Shown here in pieces: positions 17,426-26,862 of a stretch of DNA of 64,000 nucleotides. A model generated the notes under the pieces. That model saw only the letters and a program-made list of their open reading frames with translations. It had not been told where the DNA came from and did not search any database. Within the stretch, counting starts at the first letter, position 1, and each line of letters begins with the position of its first letter. The position numbers and the translations under genes are program-made. This stretch comes from Rhodospirillaceae bacterium (lineage in GTDB: Bacteria; Pseudomonadota; Alphaproteobacteria; Dongiales; Dongiaceae), in the NCBI GenBank assembly GCA_016712715.1, contig JADJQM010000002.1, forward strand, positions 1,240,001-1,304,000. The letters are read 5' to 3'.

Positions 17426-18843
17426 ATGACCGCCTCTCCCGCCGGCTCCCACCAGGGTGCACCGGCGGGAAGCCGGTTGTCCCGCTTCGCCGATATCCGC
17501 GCCACCATCTGGCTCGCGGCACCGATCTCGGTCGCCCTGCTGGTGGAAATGGCGATGGGCGTCACCGAATATGCCATGGCGGGTCGCCTCGGTGCCGCGG
17601 CCTTCGCGGCCGCCGGCTTCGGCGCGCAGTTCCTCTATGTGCCGAAGATCCTCGCCATGGGCGCGCTCTATGCCGTGGCGGCGCTGGGGTCGCACGCCCA
17701 TGGTGCCGGCAAACCCGACGAGTTGTTGCGCATCCTGCGCCAGGGCCTGCGCCTTGCCACCATCCTCTCTATCCCGGTGATGCTGGTGATGCTGGGCCTG
17801 GCGCCGGTGCTGCGCCTCTTCGCCGCCCGCAATCCCGGCTTCGAGCTCGACATCGATGCCATTGAGCAGTTGATGTGGTGGGCGCTCCCGTCGGTGACGC
17901 CGTTCCTCTGGTTCCAGGTGCTGCGCAGCTTCGTCACCGTGCTCGGCCGCCCCGTCGCCATCACCATCATCGGCCTCTCGATCCTGCCGGTCTTCGTCGG
18001 CATGCTCTATCTCCTCATGTACGGCGCGTTCGGCTGGCAAGGCATGGGCGTGCCCGCGATCGGTCTCGCGACCACGCTCATCTCCTGGCTGCAACTGGGT
18101 CTGGGCATCCTCTATGTGCGCCGCTTCGAGCCCTTCGCCTCCTACCCGATCTTCGCCCATCTGCGCGACAGCGACGGCAAGCTCCTGAAGGAGATGCTGG
18201 TGGTTGGCGCCCCATCGCCGGCGCCTATCTGTTCGAGACCGGCATGTTCTTCGGCTCGACCGCCGCCATGGCCGGCTTCGGCACCGATGCGCTGGCCGCC
18301 CATAACATCGTCCTCAACGTCACCAGCATCACCTTCATGATCCCCTATGCGCTGGGTCAGGCGGGCACGGTCCGTGTCGGCTGGGCGCTCGGTGCCGGGC
18401 GGCCGCACGATGCGCGCCAGGCCGGCTTGACCGCGATCGGCCTTGCCTTGCTGTGGATGCTGTTCGGTGCCCTCGTCATGTGGCAGGCGCCGGTCCTCCT
18501 CGCCGGCTTCTATCTCGACCTTGACGATCTCGGCAATGCGGCGGCCCTTGCGGTTGCTGTGACGCTGTTCCCGATCGCCGCCATCTTCCAGTTCTTCGAC
18601 GGGCTGCAGGTCTCGGCGCTGGGTGCCTTGCGCGGCTACAAGGATACCAAGGTGCCGATGGTCATCGCCTTCTTCGGCTATTGGGTGATCGGCATCGGCG
18701 GCGGCGTTGTCATGGCCTATACTTTCGACGTGCGCGGCCCCGGCGTGTGGTGGGGTCTTGCCATCGGACTCCTCGCCTCTGGGACCTTGCTGCTGTTGCG
18801 CTTCCAGCATATCTCGCGCCGCCATCTGCCGATCGTGGTGTAG
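17426..18843 (+). pseudogene. MATE-family efflux transporter, frameshifted
   Basis: Two overlapping open frames together give one ~472-residue MATE (multidrug and toxin extrusion) protein. The first frame (from 17426) is MATE-like up to KEMLVVGAP, and the second continues IAGAYLFETGMF to the stop at 18843. The switch falls at the C run 18210-18213: one extra C would restore a single frame. It is either a one-base deletion that inactivates the gene or a base-calling error. All other hydrophobic segments look intact. It occupies the place between ispA and tlyA where dxs is commonly found. Confidence 0.8.
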
Positions 18844-18848
18844 GCGCC

Positions 18849-19592
18849 ATGGCCAAGGAACGCGTCGATAAGCTGCTGGTGGATCGGGGTCTTGTTGAAA
18901 CCCGCGCCAAGGCCCAGGCGCTGATCCTGGCCGGTCTCGTCTACAGCGACACCAAGCGCATCGCCAAGGCCGGCGACCAGATCCAGCTCGATGCGCCGCT
19001 CAACGTCAAGGGCCAGGACCATCCCTGGGTCAGCCGCGGCGGCTTGAAGCTTGCCAAGGGGATCGAGGCGTTCTCGCTGCCCGTGAAGGATCTCATCGCC
19101 GCCGATATCGGCGCCTCGACCGGCGGCTTCACCGACGTGCTGCTGGCCAACGGCGCCGCCAAGGTCTATGCGGTCGATGTCGGACACGGCCAGCTCGCCT
19201 GGAAACTGCGCCAGGACCCCCGCGTGGTGGTGCTGGAAAAAACCAATGCGCGCCATCTGACACCCGCGCAGATTCCTGATCCTCTCGACATCGTCGTGTG
19301 CGACGCAAGCTTCATCGGTCTTGAAACCGTCCTGCCCGCGGCCCTGGCGCTTACGAAACCACAGGCCTGGGCCGTGGCGCTCATCAAGCCGCAATTCGAG
19401 GTGGGTCGCGAGAATATCGGCAAGGGCGGCGTGGTGCGCGATCCGCTCCTCCATGAACAGGTCTGCACCCGCATCGAAGCCTGGTTCGGTCGCCAGCCCG
19501 GCTGGTCGGTGCTGGGCATCGTCGAAAGCCCTATCCTGGGGCCGGAAGGCAACAAGGAATTCCTCATCGCGGCGCGCAAGGGTGAGGGATGA
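18849..19592 (+). CDS. tlyA: TlyA family rRNA methyltransferase / S4-domain protein
   Basis: 247 residues: an N-terminal S4 RNA-binding domain (RVDKLLVDRGLVETRAKAQ, residues 5-60) and an FtsJ-like SAM methyltransferase domain (AADIGASTGGFTDVLL; later PLDIVVCDASFI and VALIKPQFEVGR). TlyA proteins 2'-O-methylate rRNA cytidines; the old name hemolysin is misleading. ATG 18849 is six bases after the MATE stop. The gene follows xseB-ispA as in many Alphaproteobacteria. Confidence 0.92.
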   Translation: MAKERVDKLLVDRGLVETRAKAQALILAGLVYSDTKRIAKAGDQIQLDAPLNVKGQDHPWVSRGGLKLAKGIEAFSLPVKDLIAADIGASTGGFTDVLLANGAAKVYAVDVGHGQLAWKLRQDPRVVVLEKTNARHLTPAQIPDPLDIVVCDASFIGLETVLPAALALTKPQAWAVALIKPQFEVGRENIGKGGVVRDPLLHEQVCTRIEAWFGRQPGWSVLGIVESPILGPEGNKEFLIAARKGEG

Positions 19593-19607
19593 TACGCTCC
19601 ACCCTCT

Positions 19608-19643
19608 CGTCATGGTCCGCGAAGGCGGACCACCCACGAGTTT
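19608..19643 (+). repeat. REP-like palindromic element, copy D
   Basis: Same stem (GGTCCGC / GCGGACC) and same CGTCAT head and CACGAG tail as copies A and B. It is paired with inverted copy E 21 bases downstream. Confidence 0.88.
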
Positions 19644-19664
19644 GTGGGCAACTGAAGAAAGCAA

Positions 19665-19697
19665 TTCGTGGGTGGTCCGCCTTCGCGGACCATGACG
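19665..19697 (-). repeat. REP-like palindromic element, copy E
   Basis: Inverted partner of copy D, separated by 21 bases. The two form a REPIN-like doublet between tlyA and the RNA methyltransferase gene. One base differs in the tail (TTCGTGGG instead of CTCGTGGG). Confidence 0.88.
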
Positions 19698-19719
19698 GTT
19701 AAAGGAATGGCGACGCAAC

Positions 19720-21009
19720 ATGGCTAAGCCGATTCAAACAATCACCGAAACCGTCGATCTCACCATCGACGCGTTGGGTGCCCAAGGTGACGGCATCGCG
19801 CGCTATCAGGGCGCATCGGTGTTTGTGGCCTATGCGCTGCCCGGCGACCGCGTGCGCGTGTCATTGTCGCCCAAGGGCAATGCCGCCTTCACCGGCCGCG
19901 TGACGGAGGTCGTGACACCGGCCCCCAACCGTGTCGTGGCACCCTGTCCGGTCTTCACCCAATGTGGTGGCTGCCAGATGCAGCACATGGCACTCGCCGA
20001 TTACAGCGCCTGGAAAAAGGCGCAGGTGGCAGCGACCTTGGCCACGCGCGGCATCGCGATGCCGGAAGGAACCCCGCTCATCACCACCGAGCCGGGCCAG
20101 CGCCGGCGCGCCAATTTCGCCGCCACCAAGGATAATGACCGGGTGACGCTGGGCTTCCACGAAGCCATGAGCAGCAATATCGTGCCGCTCGAGGATTGCC
20201 TGCTGCTGACCCCTGCCTTGCGCGCAAGCCTGCCGCATCTCCGCGCCCTCATCCATGCGGCCCTTCACAACAAGCAGGCCGCCGACATCCAGGTGACCGA
20301 GACGCTGACCGGCCTCGATGTGCTGGTGCTCTCCGCCGTCAACCTTGCCGAGGCGCGCCGCCAGCCCTTGATCAGTGTGGCGCGCGAAGCCGATTTCGCC
20401 CGCGTCGCCTGGGCTCATGGCAAGGCGCAGCCAGAACCCATCCTCATGGCGCGCGTGCCGCAAATCCGTTTCGGCGGTCATCTCCTCGACTTGCCCATCG
20501 GCGCCTTCCTGCAGCCCAGTGTCGCCGGCGAAGCCACCCTGGTGGAGGCGGTGCTGAAGGGTGTGGGCAAGGCCAAGCGCGTGGCCGATCTCTATTCGGG
20601 CTGCGGCACGTTCAGCTTCCCGCTCTCAGCCAAGGCCCGTGTGCTCTCCATCGACAGCGCCAAGCCCGCGATCGCTGCCCTCACGACCGCCGCCAACCGC
20701 GCCGGACTTGCCGGCCGTCTGGAAGCGATGGCGCGCGATCTCGACCAATCGCCGCTGCCGCCCCAGGATCTGAAACCCTTCGATGCCGTGGTCTTCGATC
20801 CGCCCCGCGCCGGGGCCGAGATGCAGGCGCGCATGCTGGTGAAAAGCCGTGTACCCCTGGTGGTCGCGGTCTCCTGCAACCCGGCAAGCTTCGCCCGCGA
20901 TGCCCGCCTGCTGCTGGATGGCGGCTATGAACTCACCCAGCTCACCATCCTCGACCAGTTCCTCTGGTCGCATCACGCCGAACTGGTGGCGGTGTTCAAA
21001 CGCCGCTAG
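19720..21009 (+). CDS. 23S rRNA (uracil-5-)-methyltransferase, RumA/RlmD type
   Basis: 429 residues. An N-terminal TRAM-like beta domain (about 8-65) is followed by a 4Fe-4S cysteine cluster (CPVFTQCGGC plus the later LEDC) and a C-terminal SAM methyltransferase domain (VADLYSGCGTFSFPL, VVFDPPRAG). The nucleophilic cysteine is in AVSCNPASFARD and the base-abstracting Glu in HHAELVAVF. It makes 5-methyluridine in rRNA. The last 14 bases overlap the convergent PAS_5 gene. Confidence 0.92.
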   Translation: MAKPIQTITETVDLTIDALGAQGDGIARYQGASVFVAYALPGDRVRVSLSPKGNAAFTGRVTEVVTPAPNRVVAPCPVFTQCGGCQMQHMALADYSAWKKAQVAATLATRGIAMPEGTPLITTEPGQRRRANFAATKDNDRVTLGFHEAMSSNIVPLEDCLLLTPALRASLPHLRALIHAALHNKQAADIQVTETLTGLDVLVLSAVNLAEARRQPLISVAREADFARVAWAHGKAQPEPILMARVPQIRFGGHLLDLPIGAFLQPSVAGEATLVEAVLKGVGKAKRVADLYSGCGTFSFPLSAKARVLSIDSAKPAIAALTTAANRAGLAGRLEAMARDLDQSPLPPQDLKPFDAVVFDPPRAGAEMQARMLVKSRVPLVVAVSCNPASFARDARLLLDGGYELTQLTILDQFLWSHHAELVAVFKRR

Positions 21010-21508
21010 CAGCTGGGTCCATGTCGCTCTCCTCGATGCGCGCGAAGGTGCACAGCACGAAGCCCACTTCGCCCGGAACCCGGTCGAAGGGCAGCACCAG
21101 GATTTCCAGGGTCAGATAATCATGGCCGGTATCGATCGGCTGGCCTTCGAAATAGCAGGGCGAAAGCGCCTGTCGCGCCGAATCATAGACTGCGAACCAG
21201 CGATCGAGATAAGGCTGCTCAAGGTCGCTGAGCAGGCGACGCTCCTGGCGCGACGAGAAGTAATAGGCGAATTCACGCCCGACATAGCGGATCAGCAGAT
21301 CATAGGGAATGGCGGTCATGCCCGGTGCCGCCGGGACGATCTCGGCGAACAGCATCCACGGCATCAGGCTGGTAAAATTCAGCGGATCGAACTGTGTGCG
21401 CAGCGGCAGCCCGCCATCAACCGACCACCCGCGCCAGGTCCGCTCCAGCGCGCGCAAGGCGGGCGAGGTGATCTCGCCCTTGGTCTGCCATGGCATATCG
21501 TTCGGCAT
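20996..21508 (-). CDS. PAS_5-type (DUF1488-unrelated) PAS domain protein, copy 1
   Basis: 170 residues consisting of one PAS-like domain of the alphaproteobacterial PAS_5 type: a Leu-Pro/Arg start (LPLRTQFDPLNFTSLMPW), YDLLIRYVGREFAYYF, and a C-terminal strand VGFVLCTFAR. There is no output domain and no signal peptide, so it probably acts as a stand-alone cytosolic sensor or partner-binding protein. It lies 52 bases from a paralogue (21561-22052) in the same direction, a tandem duplication. ATG 21508 is the first start in frame with the domain. Confidence 0.7.
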   Translation of the reverse strand: MPNDMPWQTKGEITSPALRALERTWRGWSVDGGLPLRTQFDPLNFTSLMPWMLFAEIVPAAPGMTAIPYDLLIRYVGREFAYYFSSRQERRLLSDLEQPYLDRWFAVYDSARQALSPCYFEGQPIDTGHDYLTLEILVLPFDRVPGEVGFVLCTFARIEESDMDPAASGV

Positions 21509-21560
21509 GTCACTCACGACTTTCGCGGCCGGGCTGCGATCTTGCCGCCATCTCGGCCAC

Positions 21561-22052
21561 TCACAGCAGCAATTCCTCCGTGCGCGCAAAGGCGCACAAC
21601 ACGAAGCCGACCTCGCCATCCTCGCCGGCAAACGGCAAGGCCAGCATCTCCAGTGAAATATACTCGAAGCCGGTGCCCAGCGGCGTGCCGCTGAAATAGC
21701 AGGGCGCCCTGGCTTTCCGGACCGCATCGGTGACGGCGAACCAGCGCTCGGCATAAGGTGGCCCGACTTCGCTCAGGTGCATGCGGGTGATCGCCTGGGC
21801 CTGGAAATAATGTGCGAACTCCGTGCCGATATAACGGAAGAACACGTCATAGGGCCGCGTATCGTTGGGCTTGTCGGCAAGCTCGCCCAGGATCACCCAG
21901 GGCAGGATCAGGGGGAAATGGGCTGGATCGAAGCGCGTCCGTTTCGGTATGCCGTCTGCAGAAGCCCAGTCCTGCCAAGCAGCTTCCAGCGCCAGGAGGG
22001 CCGTTGACTCGATCGCCGTTTTCTTCTTCCAGCGCGATTTATCTGCGGCCAT
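21561..22052 (-). CDS. PAS_5-type PAS domain protein, copy 2
   Basis: 163 residues, aligned over most of its length with the downstream copy: FDPAHFPLILPWVILGEL, YDVFFRYIGTEFAHYFQAQ, RWFAVTDAVRKARAPCYFSG, VGFVLCAFARTEE. A lysine-rich N-terminus precedes the domain. It is probably co-transcribed with copy 1. Two further, more diverged relatives lie at 33880-34437 and 38359-38832. Confidence 0.7.
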   Translation of the reverse strand: MAADKSRWKKKTAIESTALLALEAAWQDWASADGIPKRTRFDPAHFPLILPWVILGELADKPNDTRPYDVFFRYIGTEFAHYFQAQAITRMHLSEVGPPYAERWFAVTDAVRKARAPCYFSGTPLGTGFEYISLEMLALPFAGEDGEVGFVLCAFARTEELLL

Positions 22053-22169
22053 GTGGTCCTGGGTTCATGCACGGGCAGCGGGTCGTCGGGCCGGCACACC
22101 GGCGAAGCCACACGTTAACACTCTGCGTAGGAATTTATAACCAATTGTTTCCGGGCCGGTTGGAAAATT

Positions 22170-23255
22170 TCAACCGACCTGCCCGCGGTGCCGCAACAGG
22201 TGATCGGCGAGCACAATCGCCAGCATCGCTTCGCCCACCGGCACCGCGCGGATGCCGACGCAGGGATCGTGGCGCCCGGTGGTTACCACATCAACCTCTT
22301 CGCCGGTCGTGGTGACGCCCTTCCTGGGCGTGTTGATCGACGATGTCGGCTTCACCGCGAAACGCACCACGACATCCTGGCCCGTCGAGATGCCGCCGAG
22401 GATACCGCCCGCCTTGTTGGAGAGGAACGCGACCTTGCCGTCCTTCATGCGCATCTCGTCGGCATTCTCCTCGCCCGAGAGGGCGGCAGAGTCGAAGCCG
22501 GCGCCGATCTCGACACCCTTCACCGCATTGATGCTCATCATCGCCGACGCAAGATCCGCATCGAGCTTGCCATAGAGCGGCGCACCAAGTCCCACCGGCA
22601 CGTTCTGCGCCACCACCTCGATGACGGCACCGATGGATGAGCCTGATTTCCGCACACCGTCGAGATATTCCTCCCACACGGCCGCCGTGGCGGCGTCGGG
22701 CGACCAGAACGGATTCTTCTCGACCTCGTCCCAATCCCAGGCGCGGCGGTCGATCTTGTGATGGCCGATCTGCACCAGCGCACCCTTGATCACGATCGGG
22801 TCGGGCAGCAGGTGATCCAGCACCTTGCGAGCGATCGCACCGGCCGCGACCCTCGCTGCCGTCTCGCGCGCCGAGGAGCGGCCGCCGCCGCGATAGTCGC
22901 GGTTGCCCTGATACTTGGCCCAATAGGTGTAATCGGCGTGCCCCGGGCGGAACTGCTCGGCGATCTTGCCGTAATCCTTGCTGCGCTGGTCCTCGTTGCG
23001 GATCATGAGCGAAATGGGTGTGCCCGTGGTCTTGCCCTCGAACACGCCGGAGAGGATCTCGACCGCATCCGGCTCCCGCCGTTGTGTGACAAAGCGCGAC
23101 TGGCCGGGCTTGCGCTTGTCCAGCCAGCGCTGGATGTCGCTGGCCTCGATCGCAATGCCCGGCGGCGTGCCGTCGACAACGCAGCCCAAGGCCGGCCCAT
23201 GGCTTTCGCCCCAGGTGGTGAACCGAAACAGATGCCCGAATGTGTTGTGCGACAT
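22170..23255 (-). CDS. aroC: Chorismate synthase
   Basis: 361 residues, full length. It catalyses the last step of the shikimate pathway (EPSP to chorismate, needing reduced FMN). Family signatures are present: GESHGPALGCVVDG (residues 17-30), the FRPGHADYTYWAKYQG segment, and GGGRSSARETAARVAAG. It lies 12 bases downstream of fabI on the same strand, probably one transcript. Confidence 0.97.
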   Translation of the reverse strand: MSHNTFGHLFRFTTWGESHGPALGCVVDGTPPGIAIEASDIQRWLDKRKPGQSRFVTQRREPDAVEILSGVFEGKTTGTPISLMIRNEDQRSKDYGKIAEQFRPGHADYTYWAKYQGNRDYRGGGRSSARETAARVAAGAIARKVLDHLLPDPIVIKGALVQIGHHKIDRRAWDWDEVEKNPFWSPDAATAAVWEEYLDGVRKSGSSIGAVIEVVAQNVPVGLGAPLYGKLDADLASAMMSINAVKGVEIGAGFDSAALSGEENADEMRMKDGKVAFLSNKAGGILGGISTGQDVVVRFAVKPTSSINTPRKGVTTTGEEVDVVTTGRHDPCVGIRAVPVGEAMLAIVLADHLLRHRGQVG

Positions 23256-23267
23256 CGACCGGCTGCT

Positions 23268-24110
23268 TCAGGACTCGGTCTTCGAGAAATTGCGCAGCAT
23301 CTCGGTGAGCTCGACCGCCGATTCCGGGCGCAGCATGCCGACGACATTGTAGCCGCTGTCGACATGGTGGATCTCGCCGGTCACACCCTTCGAGAGGTCG
23401 GAGACGAAATAGAGGCCGGCGCCGCCGACATCCTCGATGGTGACGTTGCGCACCATCGGCGCGTTGAGCTCGTTCCAGCGCAGGATCTGCCGGAAATCGC
23501 CGATGCCCGACGCTGCCAGCGTCTTGATGGGACCCGCCGAGATCGCATTGACGCGGATGCCGCGATCGCCGAGATCGGCCGCGAGATACCGCACCGAACA
23601 TTCCAGCGCCGCCTTTGCCACACCCATCACATTGTAATGCGGCATGACGCGCTCGGCGCCGAGATAGGTGAGCGTCACCAGCGAGCCGCCATTGGTCATC
23701 AGCGCCTGGGCGCGGGCGGCCACAGCCGTGAAGCTGAAGCAGGAGATGTCGAGCGTCCGCAGGAAATTGCCGCGCGTCGTGTCGACATATTTGCCCTTCA
23801 GCTCTTCCTTGTCGGAAAAGGCCACGGCATGGATCACGAAATCGAGGCTGCCCCAGCGCTCTTTCAGCGTGGCGAAGGTGGCGTCGATACTGGCTTCGTC
23901 GGTGACGTCGCAGGGCACCACGATATCGGCATTGATGGATGTGGCCAGCGGCTTCACCCGGCGCTCCAGCGCCTCGCCCTGATAGGTGAAGGCGAGCTCG
24001 CCGCCTTGCGCCGCCACGGCCTTGGCTATCCCCCAGGCAATCGACCGGTCGTTGGCAACGCCCATCACCAGGCCGCGCTTGCCAGCCATCAGCCCCTTCG
24101 AATCACTCAT
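23268..24110 (-). CDS. fabI: Enoyl-[acyl-carrier-protein] reductase (NADH)
   Basis: 280 residues, FabI-type SDR for the last reduction of fatty-acid elongation. The N-terminal nucleotide site has the FabI form GLVMGVANDRSIAWGIAKA. The active site keeps the Tyr and Lys of the Y-x6-K type (YNVMGVAK, spanning about 160-167), and DFRQILRWNELNAPM is the substrate loop. It is the first gene of the fabI-aroC pair; the 124-bp gap to the next minus-strand gene can hold the promoter. Confidence 0.95.
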   Translation of the reverse strand: MSDSKGLMAGKRGLVMGVANDRSIAWGIAKAVAAQGGELAFTYQGEALERRVKPLATSINADIVVPCDVTDEASIDATFATLKERWGSLDFVIHAVAFSDKEELKGKYVDTTRGNFLRTLDISCFSFTAVAARAQALMTNGGSLVTLTYLGAERVMPHYNVMGVAKAALECSVRYLAADLGDRGIRVNAISAGPIKTLAASGIGDFRQILRWNELNAPMVRNVTIEDVGGAGLYFVSDLSKGVTGEIHHVDSGYNVVGMLRPESAVELTEMLRNFSKTES

Positions 24111-24234
24111 CTAGCAACCCCAATTCCTTGATTTAACAAAGGTTATGGCCGTCATCCTACACCATCGCGGCACCGGGTCAATTCGCCGCCGCAACATGGG
24201 GCCCGTGCGAAAACAAGGGGATAGCGCCGCAGAT

Positions 24235-25404
24235 TCAGCGCGTGATCGGCGCCGTCGCCAGGGGGGCTGGCGACAGCAGCCCCGGCCGGTCCAGCCGCAG
24301 CAGGGGCGGGCGGACATTCTGCTCCACGAGGTCCGCCACCAGCCGGCCCAAAGCCGGGCCGAACTTGAAGGCATGACCCGAACAACCGCAGGCCAGCACC
24401 AATGTCTCGCCCCACGCGCCGCCCGCATGATCGACGATGAAATCGGCATCCGGCGTCATGGTCCAGGGATGGCGCTGGGTGCGCGCGACCTTGACCGGCA
24501 CCTCGGGGAAGCGCGCGTGGAACCAGTCGAGCAGGCGCCGCTCTTCATCGAGGTCGGGATTCCACGATGTGGCGTCAGGATCCCAGCCGGCCTGTCCGGC
24601 ATCGAAGGCGATCTTGTAGCCGATGCCCGGCACCGGATGGCCATAGGTGCCGCACGCCGCGCCGCCATCGCTGGTCGCCTGCCATTCGGCAAAGCCCGGC
24701 CGCTCGGTCAAGTCCGGCGCATCCAGGAACGTCACCTGCGCCACGGCGGGTGCCAGTGGCAGTTGGATACCCATCTGGCGCAGCAGCGCGCCACTCCAGG
24801 GTCCCGCCGCCATCACCACCCGCGCGGCACTCAGCACGCGCCGCTCGGTGGTGACGCGCACGGCAATTCCCTCGTGGTTGACGGCCACCACCGCCTCGGG
24901 CGCAAACATCGTCACCCCAGCCCTGGCCGCTTCCTCAACCAGCGCCGTCAATCCGGCTTCCGCGAGCACGGTCCCGGCCCGGCGGTGGAAGAGGGCGCCT
25001 TCATCCGCGCCAAGCCGCATCTCCGGGAACAGCTCGCGCAATGTCTCGCCATCGAGCGCATCGATCTCGACCCCCGCCGCGCGCACCTGCTGCGCCAGTG
25101 CCGTGAGCTTCGCCGCCGGCCCCAGATCGACCTGGCCGGTGAGATGCAGAATCCTGTGCCCGCTGCTGGCCTCGAGATCGTGCCAGGCGGCAATCGCCTC
25201 CAGCGCGAGGTTCACATAAAAGGGATGGTCATAGGCAATGCGGATCGAGCGCGAGGCACCGGTCGAGGAGGTGACGTCATGGCCCGGCCCGAACCGGTCG
25301 ACCATCGCCACCCTCTGCCCCCGCCGCCCCAGCTCGAAGGCGCTCGCCATGCCGAACACCCCACCGCCGATGACGATCGTGTCGAAGATTGATTCAGTGG
25401 TCAT
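24235..25404 (-). CDS. FAD-dependent oxidoreductase, SolA / monomeric sarcosine oxidase-like
   Basis: 389 residues. The FAD-binding dinucleotide fold starts at the N-terminus (IVIGGGVFGMASAFELGRRG), followed by TGASRSIRIAY (the substrate and flavin contact region of this family) and the C-terminal GCSGHAFKFGPALG. The family oxidises N-methyl amino acids to release formaldehyde and H2O2. In MSOX/MTOX a Cys just before TPDxxF binds FAD covalently; here the segment reads RHPWTMTPDADF with no Cys, so the flavin is probably non-covalent. Substrate unknown. Confidence 0.82.
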   Translation of the reverse strand: MTTESIFDTIVIGGGVFGMASAFELGRRGQRVAMVDRFGPGHDVTSSTGASRSIRIAYDHPFYVNLALEAIAAWHDLEASSGHRILHLTGQVDLGPAAKLTALAQQVRAAGVEIDALDGETLRELFPEMRLGADEGALFHRRAGTVLAEAGLTALVEEAARAGVTMFAPEAVVAVNHEGIAVRVTTERRVLSAARVVMAAGPWSGALLRQMGIQLPLAPAVAQVTFLDAPDLTERPGFAEWQATSDGGAACGTYGHPVPGIGYKIAFDAGQAGWDPDATSWNPDLDEERRLLDWFHARFPEVPVKVARTQRHPWTMTPDADFIVDHAGGAWGETLVLACGCSGHAFKFGPALGRLVADLVEQNVRPPLLRLDRPGLLSPAPLATAPITR

Positions 25405-25463
25405 GTCGTGGGTCCCGAAAAATGTCTCGAAAAGAACGCAGGATGATTACGAGCTGCTGTCGA

Positions 25464-26165
25464 TCATTCCCTCCAGACTCGTGCGTTGAACTGGTCGCTG
25501 GTTATCGTCTTGCCCGTCGCTTTTTCAGACCAGGCGCTGATCTTGCTGCGCTGGACGACGATTTCCTCATACTCATCGACATGCGCGAGCGGGCAATAGA
25601 GAGTAAACGCATCGTCGCCATCCCAATGATCGAATTCGCAATAGGCATGTGCAAAGTCCTCGGCGACGATTGCAAAGCCGGCGGCCTTTCGCGCGATGAC
25701 CAAGACCAGGCCCAACCCGTAACCACTGTCTGAATCGGCAACCGCCCAGTATTTCCCCGAGGGAGACACATGCGGTGGGTCGTCGAGATCGATGGTCGCG
25801 CCGCTGGCAAGGTCGATCAACACGGCGCCATGCCCTTCATAGAATTGGGCGAACACGGTCGCCGTCTGGTTGTCTTTGTCGAGATCATAAAGCCGGTAGA
25901 GCAGGCAATCCTCCTGCCCATTGCAGGCCGTCATATCCTGAAACGGTGCCACTGCATCGTCGGCGCCGAGGCGAATCACCAGTCGCGTACCCTCGCGCTG
26001 GGCATATTGCGGCATCGACGCCAGAAGTCTTGTTTCGTGTGCGACAATCACATCGTCGAAAAAATTCCCGGTCAGCGGCGGCGGATCGGCTTGGCACCCG
26101 AAGAGGCAGATCGCGGCGACAGCACCGCCAAACGGGCGCAGGAATCGCAAGAGAACGGAAGCCAT
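25464..26165 (-). CDS. Predicted lipoprotein of unknown function
   Basis: 233 residues with a lipoprotein signal: hydrophobic GGAVAAICLFGC with the lipobox ending at the Cys (about residue 24). The mature part has no domain I recognise. It contains SPSGKYWAVADSDSG, reminiscent of a single beta-propeller-like strand repeat, and four further cysteines. ATG 26165 is chosen because it starts the signal peptide; the frame is open to 26243. It is divergent from the membrane protein at 26378. Confidence 0.6.
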   Translation of the reverse strand: MASVLLRFLRPFGGAVAAICLFGCQADPPPLTGNFFDDVIVAHETRLLASMPQYAQREGTRLVIRLGADDAVAPFQDMTACNGQEDCLLYRLYDLDKDNQTATVFAQFYEGHGAVLIDLASGATIDLDDPPHVSPSGKYWAVADSDSGYGLGLVLVIARKAAGFAIVAEDFAHAYCEFDHWDGDDAFTLYCPLAHVDEYEEIVVQRSKISAWSEKATGKTITSDQFNARVWRE

Positions 26166-26377
26166 GACACCCTCAATTCCTGCCGTCGCTGCCGATTCGA
26201 CGTGACGCGGTTTGTGGCTCGCCGCGCGACAACTTGTAGCCATGGTCTTAGCCCATGCGCCGACTTTTCGCCAGCATGCGCAATGCTATCTCCCGCAATG
26301 ATTGTCGCTGGCTGGATTCCATGCTACTTGGCAATTGTCCGTTTCTGGCCGGGCCTTTGCGACAGCAGGATGACGAG

Positions 26378-26845
26378 ATGCGCGTGCGATGGGAAATCCT
26401 GCTCGTACTGGTCGGCGGGGCCATGATCTATCTCGGCCACAGCGGCACGGCCGAACTGATCTATCGTCACCTGCCCGGTTTCCTGGTCGACCAATCATTC
26501 GTCTATCTGGCGCCGGCGGGTGCCGAGAATTCCGACGTGCCGATCTATCTGATACCCGCCATCGGCGTCGGCCTGGCCTTGCAGGCGAGTGGCATCCTCT
26601 GGTCCTTCTGCGGTGGCCTGCTTGTCGGATTGATGTCGCCGCGCCGCGCCGTGCTCAGCGCGGTTCTCCTCGCCGGCCTCTTCCTGCTGCCGTTCTGGTG
26701 GATCAAGGCGCTGTTTGCGCCAAGCTGGGTCGGAGTGCCGGCCTATCTTGCCGCCGCATCGCTCCTGCTGGCAGGCGCCTGGCTCGCCCGCTTTCTGCGG
26801 CCCCGCGCGGCGAGGGTGCGCGACCCTGACATGTCGCTGTGGTAG
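26378..26845 (+). CDS. Small membrane protein, cassette copy 1 gene a
   Basis: 155 residues with four hydrophobic segments: about 7-22, 52-72, 83-103 and 111-130. No known family is recognised. It resembles the protein at 31555-32076 in size, order of helices and position before a second small membrane protein (LPGFLVDQSFVYLAP here; LPDEPAIFYLFIFR there). The start ATGCGC at 26378 follows GATGACGAG. Together with 26863-27291 it forms a two-gene cassette that occurs twice in the window. Confidence 0.55.
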   Translation: MRVRWEILLVLVGGAMIYLGHSGTAELIYRHLPGFLVDQSFVYLAPAGAENSDVPIYLIPAIGVGLALQASGILWSFCGGLLVGLMSPRRAVLSAVLLAGLFLLPFWWIKALFAPSWVGVPAYLAAASLLLAGAWLARFLRPRAARVRDPDMSLW

Positions 26846-26862
26846 GTGGGCTGGCATCGGAG

